Source: JBPEWY01 sp965224095 (GTDB lineage: Bacteria > Bacteroidota > Bacteroidia > Flavobacteriales > Flavobacteriaceae). From it: a stretch of 64,000 nucleotides of DNA. The DNA is taken from assembly GCA_965224095.1 (NCBI GenBank), contig OZ245039.1:1364001-1428000 (forward strand). The letters run 5' to 3'. A program made the translations under genes and the position numbers. Of this stretch, positions 26,161 through 35,089 are shown in pieces. Numbering within the stretch: the first letter of the stretch is position 1; every line of letters starts with the position of its first letter. The notes below the pieces were generated by a model that did not search any database, was not told where the DNA came from, and saw only the letters and a list, made by a program, of their open reading frames with translations.

Positions 26161-27912
26161 TTATAATCTTTCAAAAACAAGTGTGTCTAAAGAACCGTCG
26201 CTGCTCTGATCTTTCAACTCTATGCGCGTATTGCTCACAGAAACAATACTCCAGTCATCATTAAATTCACTCAACGTCAAATCATCACCGAAATTCAGCA
26301 TAAACTTCAGGTGGCCTTCATCATCCCGTATCACTCTCCACAATCCGTTCAGAAGCGGATCGGTATTCTGGGATACGCTTACGAGGTTCTCAATTTTAAA
26401 ATTGAATGTATAGCCATTGTAGCTTTCTGTTTCATTCACGCCGTTGTCAACATACGATGCTACTGCCCAATTCCCTTCTTTCATAATATTTTTTATTTCA
26501 AAAATATCTCCATCATTTATATCATCGCCTTCACAAAAACGAACCACTACCAATTCATAGTCTCCCACTTCAAAGCGCAATCTTCTTTCTTTAAGTTCTT
26601 TTAACGGCCAGGTAAAACTTATAACCGGTTCATTTCCAAACTCCATAGCCAACACAGGAACTCCGTGCGTATCAACCGATACCTCCCAGGACCCTTCCGA
26701 AGTAATTTCTGAATTACTTAATGTAACCACATTTTCCGGATGGAATTTAAATTCATAGCCCAATAATCGGTCTACCTCTTCTCCCTGGTATTTTACTTTT
26801 TTAATTACCCAGCTACACTCTTTTAAAATGGCTCTTAATCGGGCAGGATCGTCTATATTAATACAAGCTCTTTCCATTCGGATTCTGTTTCCATTTTCGG
26901 TATAGAGCTTAATTTTTCCTTCCTCAATTTCATATACGAACCATTCCAGACTGAAGTCGGCAAGCTCAGGGAAAGTAAGCTTAATCATAGCACCTCTATC
27001 TGTTATTCTCGTACTCCAGGTTCCTTCGGCTACAATTCCCGTATCCGTACGGGCTTTTAAGGTACCATCTTCATTAAAATCCAATACAAATGCCCTATAT
27101 TGATCGGTATGATCCATATTATCTCTTACCAGTTCAGTAACTACCCAATGACACTCTATTAAATAGTTATCCAAACGTTCTTTGGTAAAATCATCGTCAT
27201 TATAATCGTTATCATCATCTTCATCACAAAGATCTCTGGCAGCTGAAATAGCTTCCCGTAGTTCCTGGTTATTGGTTACGGTTATTTCGGAACCGTCAGA
27301 TAATGTCATACCCACCGGGAATTGTACACTAATTCTATCGGTTTCTTTCATTTCTTCCAGGAACCTGTATAATTGTTTATCTGATTCAATGACTACCGAA
27401 CCGGTTTGTTGATTTTCAGAATCGTATGTAAAAAAGGTAATCGGATATTTAAAATCTATACACTCAATATCGTCATCTTCACCTGTACAACTGTCTATGA
27501 GTGCTTCCAACTGATCCTGATTTTCAATGACCACCTCACTGAAATCACCCATTACTATGGTAATAGGAAAGGCAATTTCCAATATATCCAGATCGTCTTC
27601 ATACTTGTCAAAGAGCTGTTCAATTACTTCCAGGTCTTCTTCAGAATCAACAATTACTTCAATGCCATTTACCGAAACCGTAACCGGAAGAACAACATTT
27701 CCGCAACTAAAGCGGTCAATAATATTATCATAAGATCCATCATTAGCCGATGTATTTTTCATTAGAATGGCTGTTGCCGAGCTGGCCGTAATGGTTTCAG
27801 AGCTTACATCGCCTCCTTCCAAAACATCCAATTCGTCCTGACAGGAAGAAAACAAAAAGCTTATCAGCAGCATTGCGATAGCCATAAAACGGTAGTTCAT
27901 TAAATTTTTCAT
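26161..27912 (-). CDS. large repeat-built lipoprotein of unknown function
   Basis: 583-residue lipoprotein (lipobox FLFSSC, Cys24). Two repeat families are visible. Residues ~75-229 hold four ~40-residue units each with a xPxT/G strand, a variable turn and an acidic V(I)xxxxxL helix (for example FPITIVMGDFSEVVIENQDQ). An acidic linker (230-242) leads to three ~100-residue lipocalin-like units at ~248-350, 360-460 and 472-582, each opening with a (E)C/GxWxV strand. It is divergent from the ECF sigma / FecR / TonB receptor genes and has its own terminator. Surface ligand binding is plausible but is an inference. Confidence 0.85.
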   Translation of the reverse strand: MKNLMNYRFMAIAMLLISFLFSSCQDELDVLEGGDVSSETITASSATAILMKNTSANDGSYDNIIDRFSCGNVVLPVTVSVNGIEVIVDSEEDLEVIEQLFDKYEDDLDILEIAFPITIVMGDFSEVVIENQDQLEALIDSCTGEDDDIECIDFKYPITFFTYDSENQQTGSVVIESDKQLYRFLEEMKETDRISVQFPVGMTLSDGSEITVTNNQELREAISAARDLCDEDDDNDYNDDDFTKERLDNYLIECHWVVTELVRDNMDHTDQYRAFVLDFNEDGTLKARTDTGIVAEGTWSTRITDRGAMIKLTFPELADFSLEWFVYEIEEGKIKLYTENGNRIRMERACINIDDPARLRAILKECSWVIKKVKYQGEEVDRLLGYEFKFHPENVVTLSNSEITSEGSWEVSVDTHGVPVLAMEFGNEPVISFTWPLKELKERRLRFEVGDYELVVVRFCEGDDINDGDIFEIKNIMKEGNWAVASYVDNGVNETESYNGYTFNFKIENLVSVSQNTDPLLNGLWRVIRDDEGHLKFMLNFGDDLTLSEFNDDWSIVSVSNTRIELKDQSSDGSLDTLVFERL

Positions 27913-27975
27913 GATTTTGGAGTTTTTTATTTGCTTTTATGGGTATAAAACAACTCAGATTTAAAAAACCCTACC

Positions 27976-28006
27976 TTGTGCTTTAATTTTTTTTCAAATA
28001 TCTTTA
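27976..28006 (+). promoter_or_regulatory. possible promoter of the ECF sigma operon
   Basis: CTTG at 27975-27978, a 20-base spacer and TATCTTTA at 27999-28006 give a near-consensus Bacteroidota promoter (last base of the box is A, not G). It supports a start downstream of 28006. Confidence 0.35.
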
Positions 28007-28032
28007 ACGCATATTTCAATCCTGTCTTTACA

Positions 28033-28545
28033 TTGTCTGATAACCCCGAAAATAATGTTTGCGAAGAGCGAACTTTTGAAAAATTATTTTTAGAACACTC
28101 TAAAAGCATTTTTCATTTTATTTATTACAAATGCGGAAACGAAGCACGGTCGCACGATATTGTCCAGGAATCTTATACGAGGCTTTGGGAAAATTGCGCT
28201 AAAGTTCCGTTTAAAAATGCCAGAGCTTTTTTGTATCGGGTAGCTAATAATTTATTTCTCAATGAGGTAAAGGCTCAGAAAGTGGTACTTAAATATGCTC
28301 CAAAGAGTAATCCGGTTACGCACGTATCTCCCGAATACGTTCTTGAAGAAAAAGAATACGAAAAAAAACTACAAGCGGCAATCGGTAATTTAACGGAAGC
28401 TCAACGAACCGCATTTCTGTTAAACAGGATCGATGGAAAAAAGTATTCCGAAATAGCGGAAATGCTTAATATTTCGGTGAAAGCCGTTGAAAAAAGAATT
28501 CACGGAGCCCTTGTTAATCTGAGAAAAGAAATTGAAGGTATTTAA
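28033..28545 (+). CDS. ECF sigma-70 factor
   Basis: About 170 residues. The frame is open from 27976 without any early ATG; the TTG at 28033 lies just before the conserved region and downstream of the promoter-like box, so I choose it with moderate confidence. Region 2 includes FIYYKCGNEARSHDIVQESYTRLW; region 4 includes LTEAQRTAFLLNRIDGKKYSEIAEMLNISVKAVEKRI. This is the FecI-like branch of Bacteroidota ECF factors. It is followed by a FecR gene after 54 bases, so it should be held by that anti-sigma factor until the receptor signals. Confidence 0.9.
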   Translation: MSDNPENNVCEERTFEKLFLEHSKSIFHFIYYKCGNEARSHDIVQESYTRLWENCAKVPFKNARAFLYRVANNLFLNEVKAQKVVLKYAPKSNPVTHVSPEYVLEEKEYEKKLQAAIGNLTEAQRTAFLLNRIDGKKYSEIAEMLNISVKAVEKRIHGALVNLRKEIEGI

Positions 28546-28599
28546 TTTTTTAATGGGGGAAGGTAGGGTAAGGTTCTTTTAAATTGTTATATAGTTAAA

Positions 28600-29514
28600 A
28601 TGAATGGTAACATGCAAAAATACGATTTGGCAAAATGGTTAAGCGGCGAAATGTCTGCCGAAGAGTTCCGGTCTTTTAAAGAAAGTCCGGAATATGCCGC
28701 CTATACTAAAATTGCCGAATCTTCCAAACATCTGGAAACCCCACCTTTTGATGCAGTTGCCCAATTAGAACATTTTAAAGCTACACAGTTTAAAAAGCAG
28801 CCCAAAGTTATTGCGCTCCGACCTCTAAAATTAGTGATACAGGTGGCTGCTGTGTTGGCTTTGCTTTTTGCAACCTATTGGATATATAGTTCGCGGGAAA
28901 CTGTTATTTCCTCGAATATGGCCCAGTCATACGAAGTACTGCTACCGGATACTTCCATGGTACGGCTAAATGCCGATTCGGAGCTTTCATTTAACGATTC
29001 CAAATGGGAGGATAACAGACGTGTCTCACTCCGTGGAGAAGCTTACTTTGTAGTGGCAAAAGGGAAGAAATTTGATGTTAAAACCTCTAACGGTATCATT
29101 TCCGTATTGGGTACACAATTCAATGTAAAGAGTAGATCTGATTATTTTGAAGTAACCTGTTATGAAGGACTTGTTCAGGTTGTTTCCGGGAGTCATAATG
29201 TAAAACTGCGTGCGGGAGCTACATTCCGGCAACTAAATCAGGAAATTATTCCGCTGGAGAATACCGTACAAACTTCGCCTTCCTGGTTAGATAACGAAAG
29301 TTCGTTTAAAGCTGTTCCGCTTACGTATGTATTGGAAGAACTGGAACGTCAGTATGCCATAGAAGTTATTCCTTCGGATATTGATTTACAGCAGTTATAT
29401 TCAGGAAGTTTTGTAAATAATGACTTAACTTTAGCACTACAAAGTATCAGTATTCCACTTCATCTGGAATTTAAGATTGAAGGAAGCAAGGTTCTAATAT
29501 ATGAGACTCCTTAG
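28600..29514 (+). CDS. FecR-family anti-sigma factor
   Basis: 304 residues: a short cytoplasmic N-terminus (YDLAKWLSGEMSAEEF) that would bind sigma, one membrane helix at about 82-100, the periplasmic FecR domain (VLLPDTSMVRLNADSELSF to about 200) and a C-terminal DUF4974-like domain (FKAVPLTYVLEELERQY onward) that in related systems contacts the receptor's STN domain. An ATG at 28612 is an alternative start. The stop overlaps the receptor start by 14 bases. Confidence 0.93.
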   Translation: MNGNMQKYDLAKWLSGEMSAEEFRSFKESPEYAAYTKIAESSKHLETPPFDAVAQLEHFKATQFKKQPKVIALRPLKLVIQVAAVLALLFATYWIYSSRETVISSNMAQSYEVLLPDTSMVRLNADSELSFNDSKWEDNRRVSLRGEAYFVVAKGKKFDVKTSNGIISVLGTQFNVKSRSDYFEVTCYEGLVQVVSGSHNVKLRAGATFRQLNQEIIPLENTVQTSPSWLDNESSFKAVPLTYVLEELERQYAIEVIPSDIDLQQLYSGSFVNNDLTLALQSISIPLHLEFKIEGSKVLIYETP

Positions 29515-32071
29515 ACTATGCGTGTTATTTTATTTTACAGGGTTTGTTTCGGTATTGTCCGCACAGGAGCAAACCGATAAAAAATCTTTGTCAGCTCTTA
29601 TTCCGCAAATCGAAGCCTATTATCAGGTTAAATTTTCCTATGCTACCAAAAACCTCAGTTCCGCATGGGTAACCCCTCCTGATTTCGATTATTTATCGCT
29701 CACAGAGATTATTTCGTTCCTCGAGAAGGAAACGGGTCTTCAGGTCATTAAATTAAGTGATCGTTACTACAGCTTAAGAGCACCTTTATATTTTACTATT
29801 TGCGGATTGCTAATCGATGAGTTTACCGGTCTTCCGGTAGCAGGAGCAACCATAGAAATTCCCAATTATCGCAAAGGGGTAATCAGTAATTCCAACGGTT
29901 ATTTTTCTATTGAAAAAGCGCCCGCTAAAGCTTCGGTGAAAATACGGCACCTTGGGTATAGACCTTTTTATGGCAAGGTAGCTGATTTTGTCAGGAAAGA
30001 TCCCTGCAAAACTTTCATTTTGCAAACGCAACGTCAGGATCTGGAAGAAGTGGTGGTTTATCAGTTTTTAACCACCGGATTGCAAAAACAAAAAGATGGC
30101 AGTATAGAAATAAACAATGAAGATTTTGGCATTCTGCCCGGGCTTATAGAACCGGATGTGCTTCAAACTATTCAGGCACTGCCCGGAATAAAAAGTATTA
30201 ACGAAACGGTCTCAAATATTAATATCAGAGGTGGAAGTAACGATCAAAACCTAATTATATGGGATGGTATTAAAATGTATCAATCAGGGCACTTTTTTGG
30301 GCTTATTTCGGCTTTTAACCCTTATCTGACGGAAAATGTATCGGTAATTAAAAATGGTAGCAGTGCGGTGCTTACCGATGGAGTAAGCGGGACCATTATA
30401 ATGCAATCTAAAAATCATTTAAAAGATGCTTTCTTTGGAGGAGCAGGATTTAACCTGGTGAGTGCCGATATTTTTGGTCAGGTGCCGCTATCCGAAAAAA
30501 TGGCACTGCAATTTTCAGGCAGGCGTTCGGTAACCGATTTTTTAAACAGCCCTACGTACAATCAATACTTCGACCGTGCTTTTCAGGATTCAAAAATAAC
30601 CAATGCTCAGAACCAGGAGATTGACAGGGATGTTGCCAGGGATGAAACCTTTTACTTTTACGATTTCAGCGGAAAACTTCTTTACGATTTTAATCCCTCG
30701 CAAAAAATGCGACTTAGTTTTATAAATATTGACAACACTTTAAATTATAGGGAAACTTTATCAGGAAATGGGCAAAGTGAAACTAAGGAAAGTACATTAG
30801 ATCAAAGAAACATTGCATTCGGAGGGCATTTACAAAGTACTTGGAATTCCACATTCTCTACCGAAATTAAGGCGTACTATACCAAATACAACCTTAACGC
30901 AACCAATCTGACACTGTTAACCGATCAGCGCTTAATACAGGAAAATGAAGTATTGGAAACCGGGATATCCTTAAATACTTTTTACCAGTATAATGAACAA
31001 ATCAAATTACTCAACGGGTATCAGTTTTATGAAGTAGGTATTTCCAACACCCAGGATGTAAACATCCCCTTCTTCCGTCAAATCACAAAAGACGTTTTAC
31101 GAAATCACGCCGTTTATACAGAGGCTACTTATAATTCGGATAATGAGGCTACCTATGTCAGAGCCGGGGTAAGGTTAAATTATTTCGAGAAATTCAATGA
31201 TTTTATTTTGGAACCGCGTTTAAGCATTAACAGGAAATTAGGGGCTTCTTTTTCCGTAGAAGTACAGGGGGAGTTTAAAAATCAGGCAACCAACCAGATT
31301 ATTGACCTGGAAGAAGATTTTCTCGGTGTGGAAAAAAGAAGATGGGTGCTAGCGAATAACAAAGACCTGCCCATTACCAAAAGCAAGCAGGTTTCACTGG
31401 GTTTTAATTATAACAACCAAAAGCTGTTTATAGGAATCGAAGGTTTTTATAAAAAGGTAGAAGGTATTACTACCTCCAATCAGGGGTTCCAAAACCAGGG
31501 GCAGTTTGCCGGAGCTCCGGGAACTTTTGGCTTTGTTGGAAGCTATCAGGCCAAGGGAATTGAATTCCTCATTAATAAAAAAACCAACAAATACAGTACC
31601 TGGCTTAGCTATACCTATAACACTAATGATTATACTTTTACGGGATTAAATCCCAGTTCGTTTCCGAACAATCTGGATGTTCGCCATGCTGTAACCTTTG
31701 CGGGCACCTATACTTATAACCGGTTAAAAATGGCTTTAGGGTTAAACTGGAGAACGGGAAGACCCTTTACAGAACCCGATCCCGACCAACCCGTTCAAAT
31801 AGGCAGTGTGCTTAATGAAATAAATTATCGGTTGGCAAACAGCTCACGACTCGCCAATTACTTACGTATCGACGTATCGTCGAATTACGATTTCAGGTTG
31901 GGGCATAACATAAAAGCATCGATGGGAGCAGCTGTGTTAAATGTGTTGAACCGACGTAATGTACTAAATACGTATTATCGCCTGGATAGCAACCAGGGAA
32001 CGGAAATCCAACGGGTAGAGAATGTTTCTCTGGGAATAACGCCTAATCTCAGTTTTCGAGTGCAATTTTAA
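29501..32071 (+). CDS. TonB-dependent receptor with STN signalling domain
   Basis: 856-residue outer-membrane beta-barrel with a signal peptide ending VLSAQ. In order: an STN-like signalling domain (about 28-95), a carboxypeptidase-regulatory-like beta sandwich (about 97-175, ICGLLIDEFTGLPVAGATIE), the plug (about 205-310, with NINIRGGSNDQNLIIWDG) and a barrel ending in Phe (SFRVQF). The STN domain and the overlapping FecR gene indicate that it transduces substrate binding to the sigma factor. No SusD-like partner is adjacent, so the ligand is more likely a siderophore, vitamin or small glycan than a SusCD-type substrate; this is inference. Confidence 0.93.
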   Translation: MRLLRLCVLFYFTGFVSVLSAQEQTDKKSLSALIPQIEAYYQVKFSYATKNLSSAWVTPPDFDYLSLTEIISFLEKETGLQVIKLSDRYYSLRAPLYFTICGLLIDEFTGLPVAGATIEIPNYRKGVISNSNGYFSIEKAPAKASVKIRHLGYRPFYGKVADFVRKDPCKTFILQTQRQDLEEVVVYQFLTTGLQKQKDGSIEINNEDFGILPGLIEPDVLQTIQALPGIKSINETVSNINIRGGSNDQNLIIWDGIKMYQSGHFFGLISAFNPYLTENVSVIKNGSSAVLTDGVSGTIIMQSKNHLKDAFFGGAGFNLVSADIFGQVPLSEKMALQFSGRRSVTDFLNSPTYNQYFDRAFQDSKITNAQNQEIDRDVARDETFYFYDFSGKLLYDFNPSQKMRLSFINIDNTLNYRETLSGNGQSETKESTLDQRNIAFGGHLQSTWNSTFSTEIKAYYTKYNLNATNLTLLTDQRLIQENEVLETGISLNTFYQYNEQIKLLNGYQFYEVGISNTQDVNIPFFRQITKDVLRNHAVYTEATYNSDNEATYVRAGVRLNYFEKFNDFILEPRLSINRKLGASFSVEVQGEFKNQATNQIIDLEEDFLGVEKRRWVLANNKDLPITKSKQVSLGFNYNNQKLFIGIEGFYKKVEGITTSNQGFQNQGQFAGAPGTFGFVGSYQAKGIEFLINKKTNKYSTWLSYTYNTNDYTFTGLNPSSFPNNLDVRHAVTFAGTYTYNRLKMALGLNWRTGRPFTEPDPDQPVQIGSVLNEINYRLANSSRLANYLRIDVSSNYDFRLGHNIKASMGAAVLNVLNRRNVLNTYYRLDSNQGTEIQRVENVSLGITPNLSFRVQF

Positions 32072-32072
32072 C

Positions 32073-33854
32073 TTACATTCGCTCAGGAACTTCAATACCT
32101 AACAAGGTGAATGCCTGCTTGATAGTTTCCCCTACCTTTTCTGATAATTGTATCCGAAAAGCTTTCTCTGTAATTTCTTCCGCTCCTAAAATGGAAACAT
32201 TCTGATAAAAAGAGTTAAACTCCTTAACCAGTTCATATGTATAATTCGCAATAATCGCCGGACTGTAATTATCTGCCGCCTGCTGTATTATCTCCGGGAA
32301 TTGCAGTATCCACTTAAGTAATTCTTTTTCCTTGGTATGTAGCTGCACCCTGGTAATATCAACCTGGTTATACTGCAAATCCGCTTTTCTCAAAATACTT
32401 TGTATCCTGGCATAGGTGTACTGTATAAAGGGCCCGGTATTCCCCTGGAAATCTACCGATTCTTCAGGATTAAATAAAATTCTCTTTCTGGGATCTACTT
32501 TTAAAATATAGTACTTCAACGCCCCCAGGCCTATCATGCTGTACAAGCTATGCTTTTCATTTTCGGAATACCCTTCCAATTTTCCGAGTTCTCTGGAAAT
32601 AGCTTCAGCAGTACTGCTCATCTCTATAATAAGGTCGTCTGCATCTACAACGGTTCCTTCTCTGCTCTTCATTTTTCCACTCGGAAGATCTACCATCCCG
32701 TAGCTTAAATGATGAAGGCTTTCGGCCCAGTTAAATCCTAACTTTTTCAGGATAAGAAAAAGTACTTTAAAGTGATAATCCTGTTCATTTCCAACCGTGT
32801 ATACCATACCGGTAATATCCGGATAATCTTTCACCCTTTGAATCGCCGTTCCTATATCCTGTGTCATATACACGGCTGTGCCATCAGATCGCAAGACAAT
32901 TTTTTCATCCAACCCTTCTTCTGTCAGATCAATCCAGGCACTACCATCTACCTTCTTAAAAAAAACTCCCTGCTCCAACCCCATTTCAACTACTTCCTTC
33001 CCCAGTAAGTACGTATTACTTTCGTAATACAGCGTATCAAAATCTACTCCGAGATTCTTGTAGGTTACATCAAAACCCTTATATACCCAACCGTTCATTT
33101 TTTCCCACAATGCAACAACCTCTTTATCACCAGCTTCCCATTTTCTCAACATTTCCTGGGCCTCCAATAATATAGGAGCTTTCTTTTCGGCTTCTTCCTC
33201 ACCCATTCCCTGAGCTATCATTTCCCCGATCTGTTTTTTGTACACTTTATCGAAGGCTACATAATAATTGCCAACCAATTTATCTCCTTTGATCCCCGCT
33301 GTTTCGGGTGTTTCTCCATTTCCATACTTCTTCCAGGCCAGCATACTCTTACAGATATGAATCCCTCGATCGTTAATGATTTGAGTTTTGTATACTTTTT
33401 TTCCCGATGCCTTTAAAATTTCAGCCACCGAATATCCCAATAAAATATTTCGAATATGTCCTAAATGAAGTGGTTTGTTTGTATTGGGAGAAGAATATTC
33501 AACCATTACTGCATCTTTGGCTTCTTCCGATTCAAAGCCGCTATGAACATTATTCGAAATTCCTCTGAAGCGATTTACATAATATACATCCGCTATTACC
33601 AGATTTAAAAAACCCTTGATTACATTAAAATCGGATACCTCATCTACACGATCCTTTAAATAAGCCCCTATGCGTTCTCCGATTTGTTGTGGATTCCCCT
33701 TAACAACTCTCAGCATAGGGAAAACAACTACGGTAATATCGCCCGCAAAATCTTTTCTGGTAGCCTGAAATTCTACGGTTTCCAAATCGGCATTAAATAA
33801 TGTTTTAACAGCCTGTTTTGTATTTTTTGCAATTACCTCCTGAATACTATTCAC
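32073..33854 (-). CDS. argS: arginyl-tRNA synthetase ArgS
   Basis: 593-residue class I synthetase that charges tRNA-Arg. The HIGH-like motif is PLHLGHIRN after SSPNTNK, the second signature loop is GKMKSREGTVV, and a DALR anticodon-binding domain ends the protein. The frame extends to a TTG at 33878, but that triplet falls in the promoter box, and the GTG at 33854 begins a normal N-terminus (NSIQEVIAKNTKQAV), so GTG is preferred. Tail-to-tail with the TonB receptor, one base between stops. Confidence 0.95.
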   Translation of the reverse strand: MNSIQEVIAKNTKQAVKTLFNADLETVEFQATRKDFAGDITVVVFPMLRVVKGNPQQIGERIGAYLKDRVDEVSDFNVIKGFLNLVIADVYYVNRFRGISNNVHSGFESEEAKDAVMVEYSSPNTNKPLHLGHIRNILLGYSVAEILKASGKKVYKTQIINDRGIHICKSMLAWKKYGNGETPETAGIKGDKLVGNYYVAFDKVYKKQIGEMIAQGMGEEEAEKKAPILLEAQEMLRKWEAGDKEVVALWEKMNGWVYKGFDVTYKNLGVDFDTLYYESNTYLLGKEVVEMGLEQGVFFKKVDGSAWIDLTEEGLDEKIVLRSDGTAVYMTQDIGTAIQRVKDYPDITGMVYTVGNEQDYHFKVLFLILKKLGFNWAESLHHLSYGMVDLPSGKMKSREGTVVDADDLIIEMSSTAEAISRELGKLEGYSENEKHSLYSMIGLGALKYYILKVDPRKRILFNPEESVDFQGNTGPFIQYTYARIQSILRKADLQYNQVDITRVQLHTKEKELLKWILQFPEIIQQAADNYSPAIIANYTYELVKEFNSFYQNVSILGAEEITEKAFRIQLSEKVGETIKQAFTLLGIEVPERM

Positions 33855-33875
33855 TGGATCTCTAATTTTAGGCAG

Positions 33876-33883
33876 CAAAGATA
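33876..33883 (-). promoter_or_regulatory. candidate -7 box for argS
   Basis: TATCTTTG on the minus strand matches the consensus exactly and ends 21 bases before the GTG start at 33854. No TTTG at the usual upstream distance was seen. Confidence 0.45.
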
Positions 33884-34005
33884 CTATTAAAATAGCATTT
33901 TAATAAGCTTTATCCCTGTTTGTATCCTTTTCAATTTGCCAACTATTATTTAATACTCGCGTAACCCAGATTCTTCTTCGAAGATGGATTTTTGGGCAAA
34001 AAACA

Positions 34006-34626
34006 ATGGAACTTTTTATCTATATTTTTGCAGCGCTTTTTTCTGTGTTAAATCCGCTTGGCACAGTACCCATTTTTGTGGGGCTTACTCAATCCGATTC
34101 ATCAAAAGTGCGATTTAGAACCGCCTTTTGGACCGGGATTAACACCTTTATTATATTACTTATTTCCTATATAACCGGAACTTATATTCTTTCTTTTTTC
34201 GGCATCAGTCTGATTTCGCTAAGGATTGCCGGCGGATTAATTATCACGTCATCCGGTTTTGCGCTTCTTACGGGTAAATTCACCAAACATAAAGGTCTGG
34301 ACAAACGTGTAAAAGACGATGCTTTTCACAGAAGTGATATTTCATTAACACCTTTAGCCATTCCCATGCTTGCCGGTCCGGGTTCAATTTCACTGCTGAT
34401 TTCCTACCAACAAGAATACCACAACCCCATGCAAATACTTACGGTGCTTCTGGCTATTCTAGCGGTTTGTATCGCGGTGGTTTTAATTCTACGAAGCGCA
34501 CATTACATTGTAAAATGGTTGGGAGCTTCCGGAATTAATGCGGTTTCAAGAATAATTGGGTTTATTGTTATTGCTATAGGAATAGAATATATTAGCTATA
34601 GTGTGGTTCAACTTATGGGAAAATAA
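34006..34626 (+). CDS. MarC family (UPF0056) membrane protein
   Basis: 206 residues with about six helices. The N-terminus FIYIFAALFSVLNPLGTVPIF and the central PLAIPMLAGPGSISLLIS are family signatures. MarC proteins are inner-membrane proteins with no settled function; an old link to multiple antibiotic resistance has not held up. Single gene with its own terminator directly after the stop. Confidence 0.92.
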   Translation: MELFIYIFAALFSVLNPLGTVPIFVGLTQSDSSKVRFRTAFWTGINTFIILLISYITGTYILSFFGISLISLRIAGGLIITSSGFALLTGKFTKHKGLDKRVKDDAFHRSDISLTPLAIPMLAGPGSISLLISYQQEYHNPMQILTVLLAILAVCIAVVLILRSAHYIVKWLGASGINAVSRIIGFIVIAIGIEYISYSVVQLMGK

Positions 34627-34650
34627 AAAAACGCCTTTTCAGGCGTTTTT
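34627..34650. terminator. bidirectional terminator between marC-family and small membrane gene
   Basis: A 10-bp stem, AAAAACGCCT (34627-34636) with AGGCGTTTTT (34641-34650), loop TTTC. The A and T flanks serve both strands, ending the marC-family gene (+) and the DUF3185-like gene (-). Confidence 0.85.
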
Positions 34651-34662
34651 ATACTTCCTTCT

Positions 34663-34869
34663 TTATTTTTTAATAAATCTGGGGGCCAAGATTGCTAATA
34701 GTCCTAGAACGATTAAAACAATTGATTGCGTACTAACCGAACCGTCATCGGCGGAAAACTCAACACCCATTACCTCTCCCTGAACGTCCGGTGTTAATAT
34801 CTGATAAACTCCATATGCTATAAGAGCTATCCCTACAACTAATAAAACAGTTTTTACAGTGTTATTCAT
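34663..34869 (-). CDS. small membrane protein, DUF3185-like
   Basis: 68 residues: a hydrophobic helix (TVLLVVGIALIAYGVYQIL), an acidic loop (VEFSADDGSVSTQS), and a second helix (IVLIVLGLLAILAP) with a basic tail. The helix-loop-helix plan resembles DUF3185 proteins; the assignment is by eye. Terminator immediately downstream. Confidence 0.7.
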   Translation of the reverse strand: MNNTVKTVLLVVGIALIAYGVYQILTPDVQGEVMGVEFSADDGSVSTQSIVLIVLGLLAILAPRFIKK

Positions 34870-35089
34870 AATTTATTTTTTGGTTATAAAGTAAATATAG
34901 GTAAAATGTTATAGATCGTCTTTTTTTTAATAGAACCCTAACTGACATCCCGGGTATTCCGAAAGTCTCAAATGTGCAGTGTTTTTTGCCAATCAACGCA
35001 GTGAATTGAGGATTTTCAAACAAAAAAGATTCTATTTTCCCAATTGTTTTATAACTTCGTCGGTGAACTATTAACCATTGCTTTGGCAT
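34862..35089 (-). pseudogene. possible remnant of a DNA-binding domain
   Basis: The 218-base gap before the glycosidase gene is open on the minus strand. From the ATG at 35089 it encodes about 75 residues with a segment QWLIVHRRSYKTIGKIESF that weakly recalls the (F/W)xxVHRSYxxxxxxIxSF core of LytTR domains, with a duplicated Arg and no clear upstream part. It overlaps the next small gene by 8 bases. It may equally be a chance frame. Confidence 0.15.
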
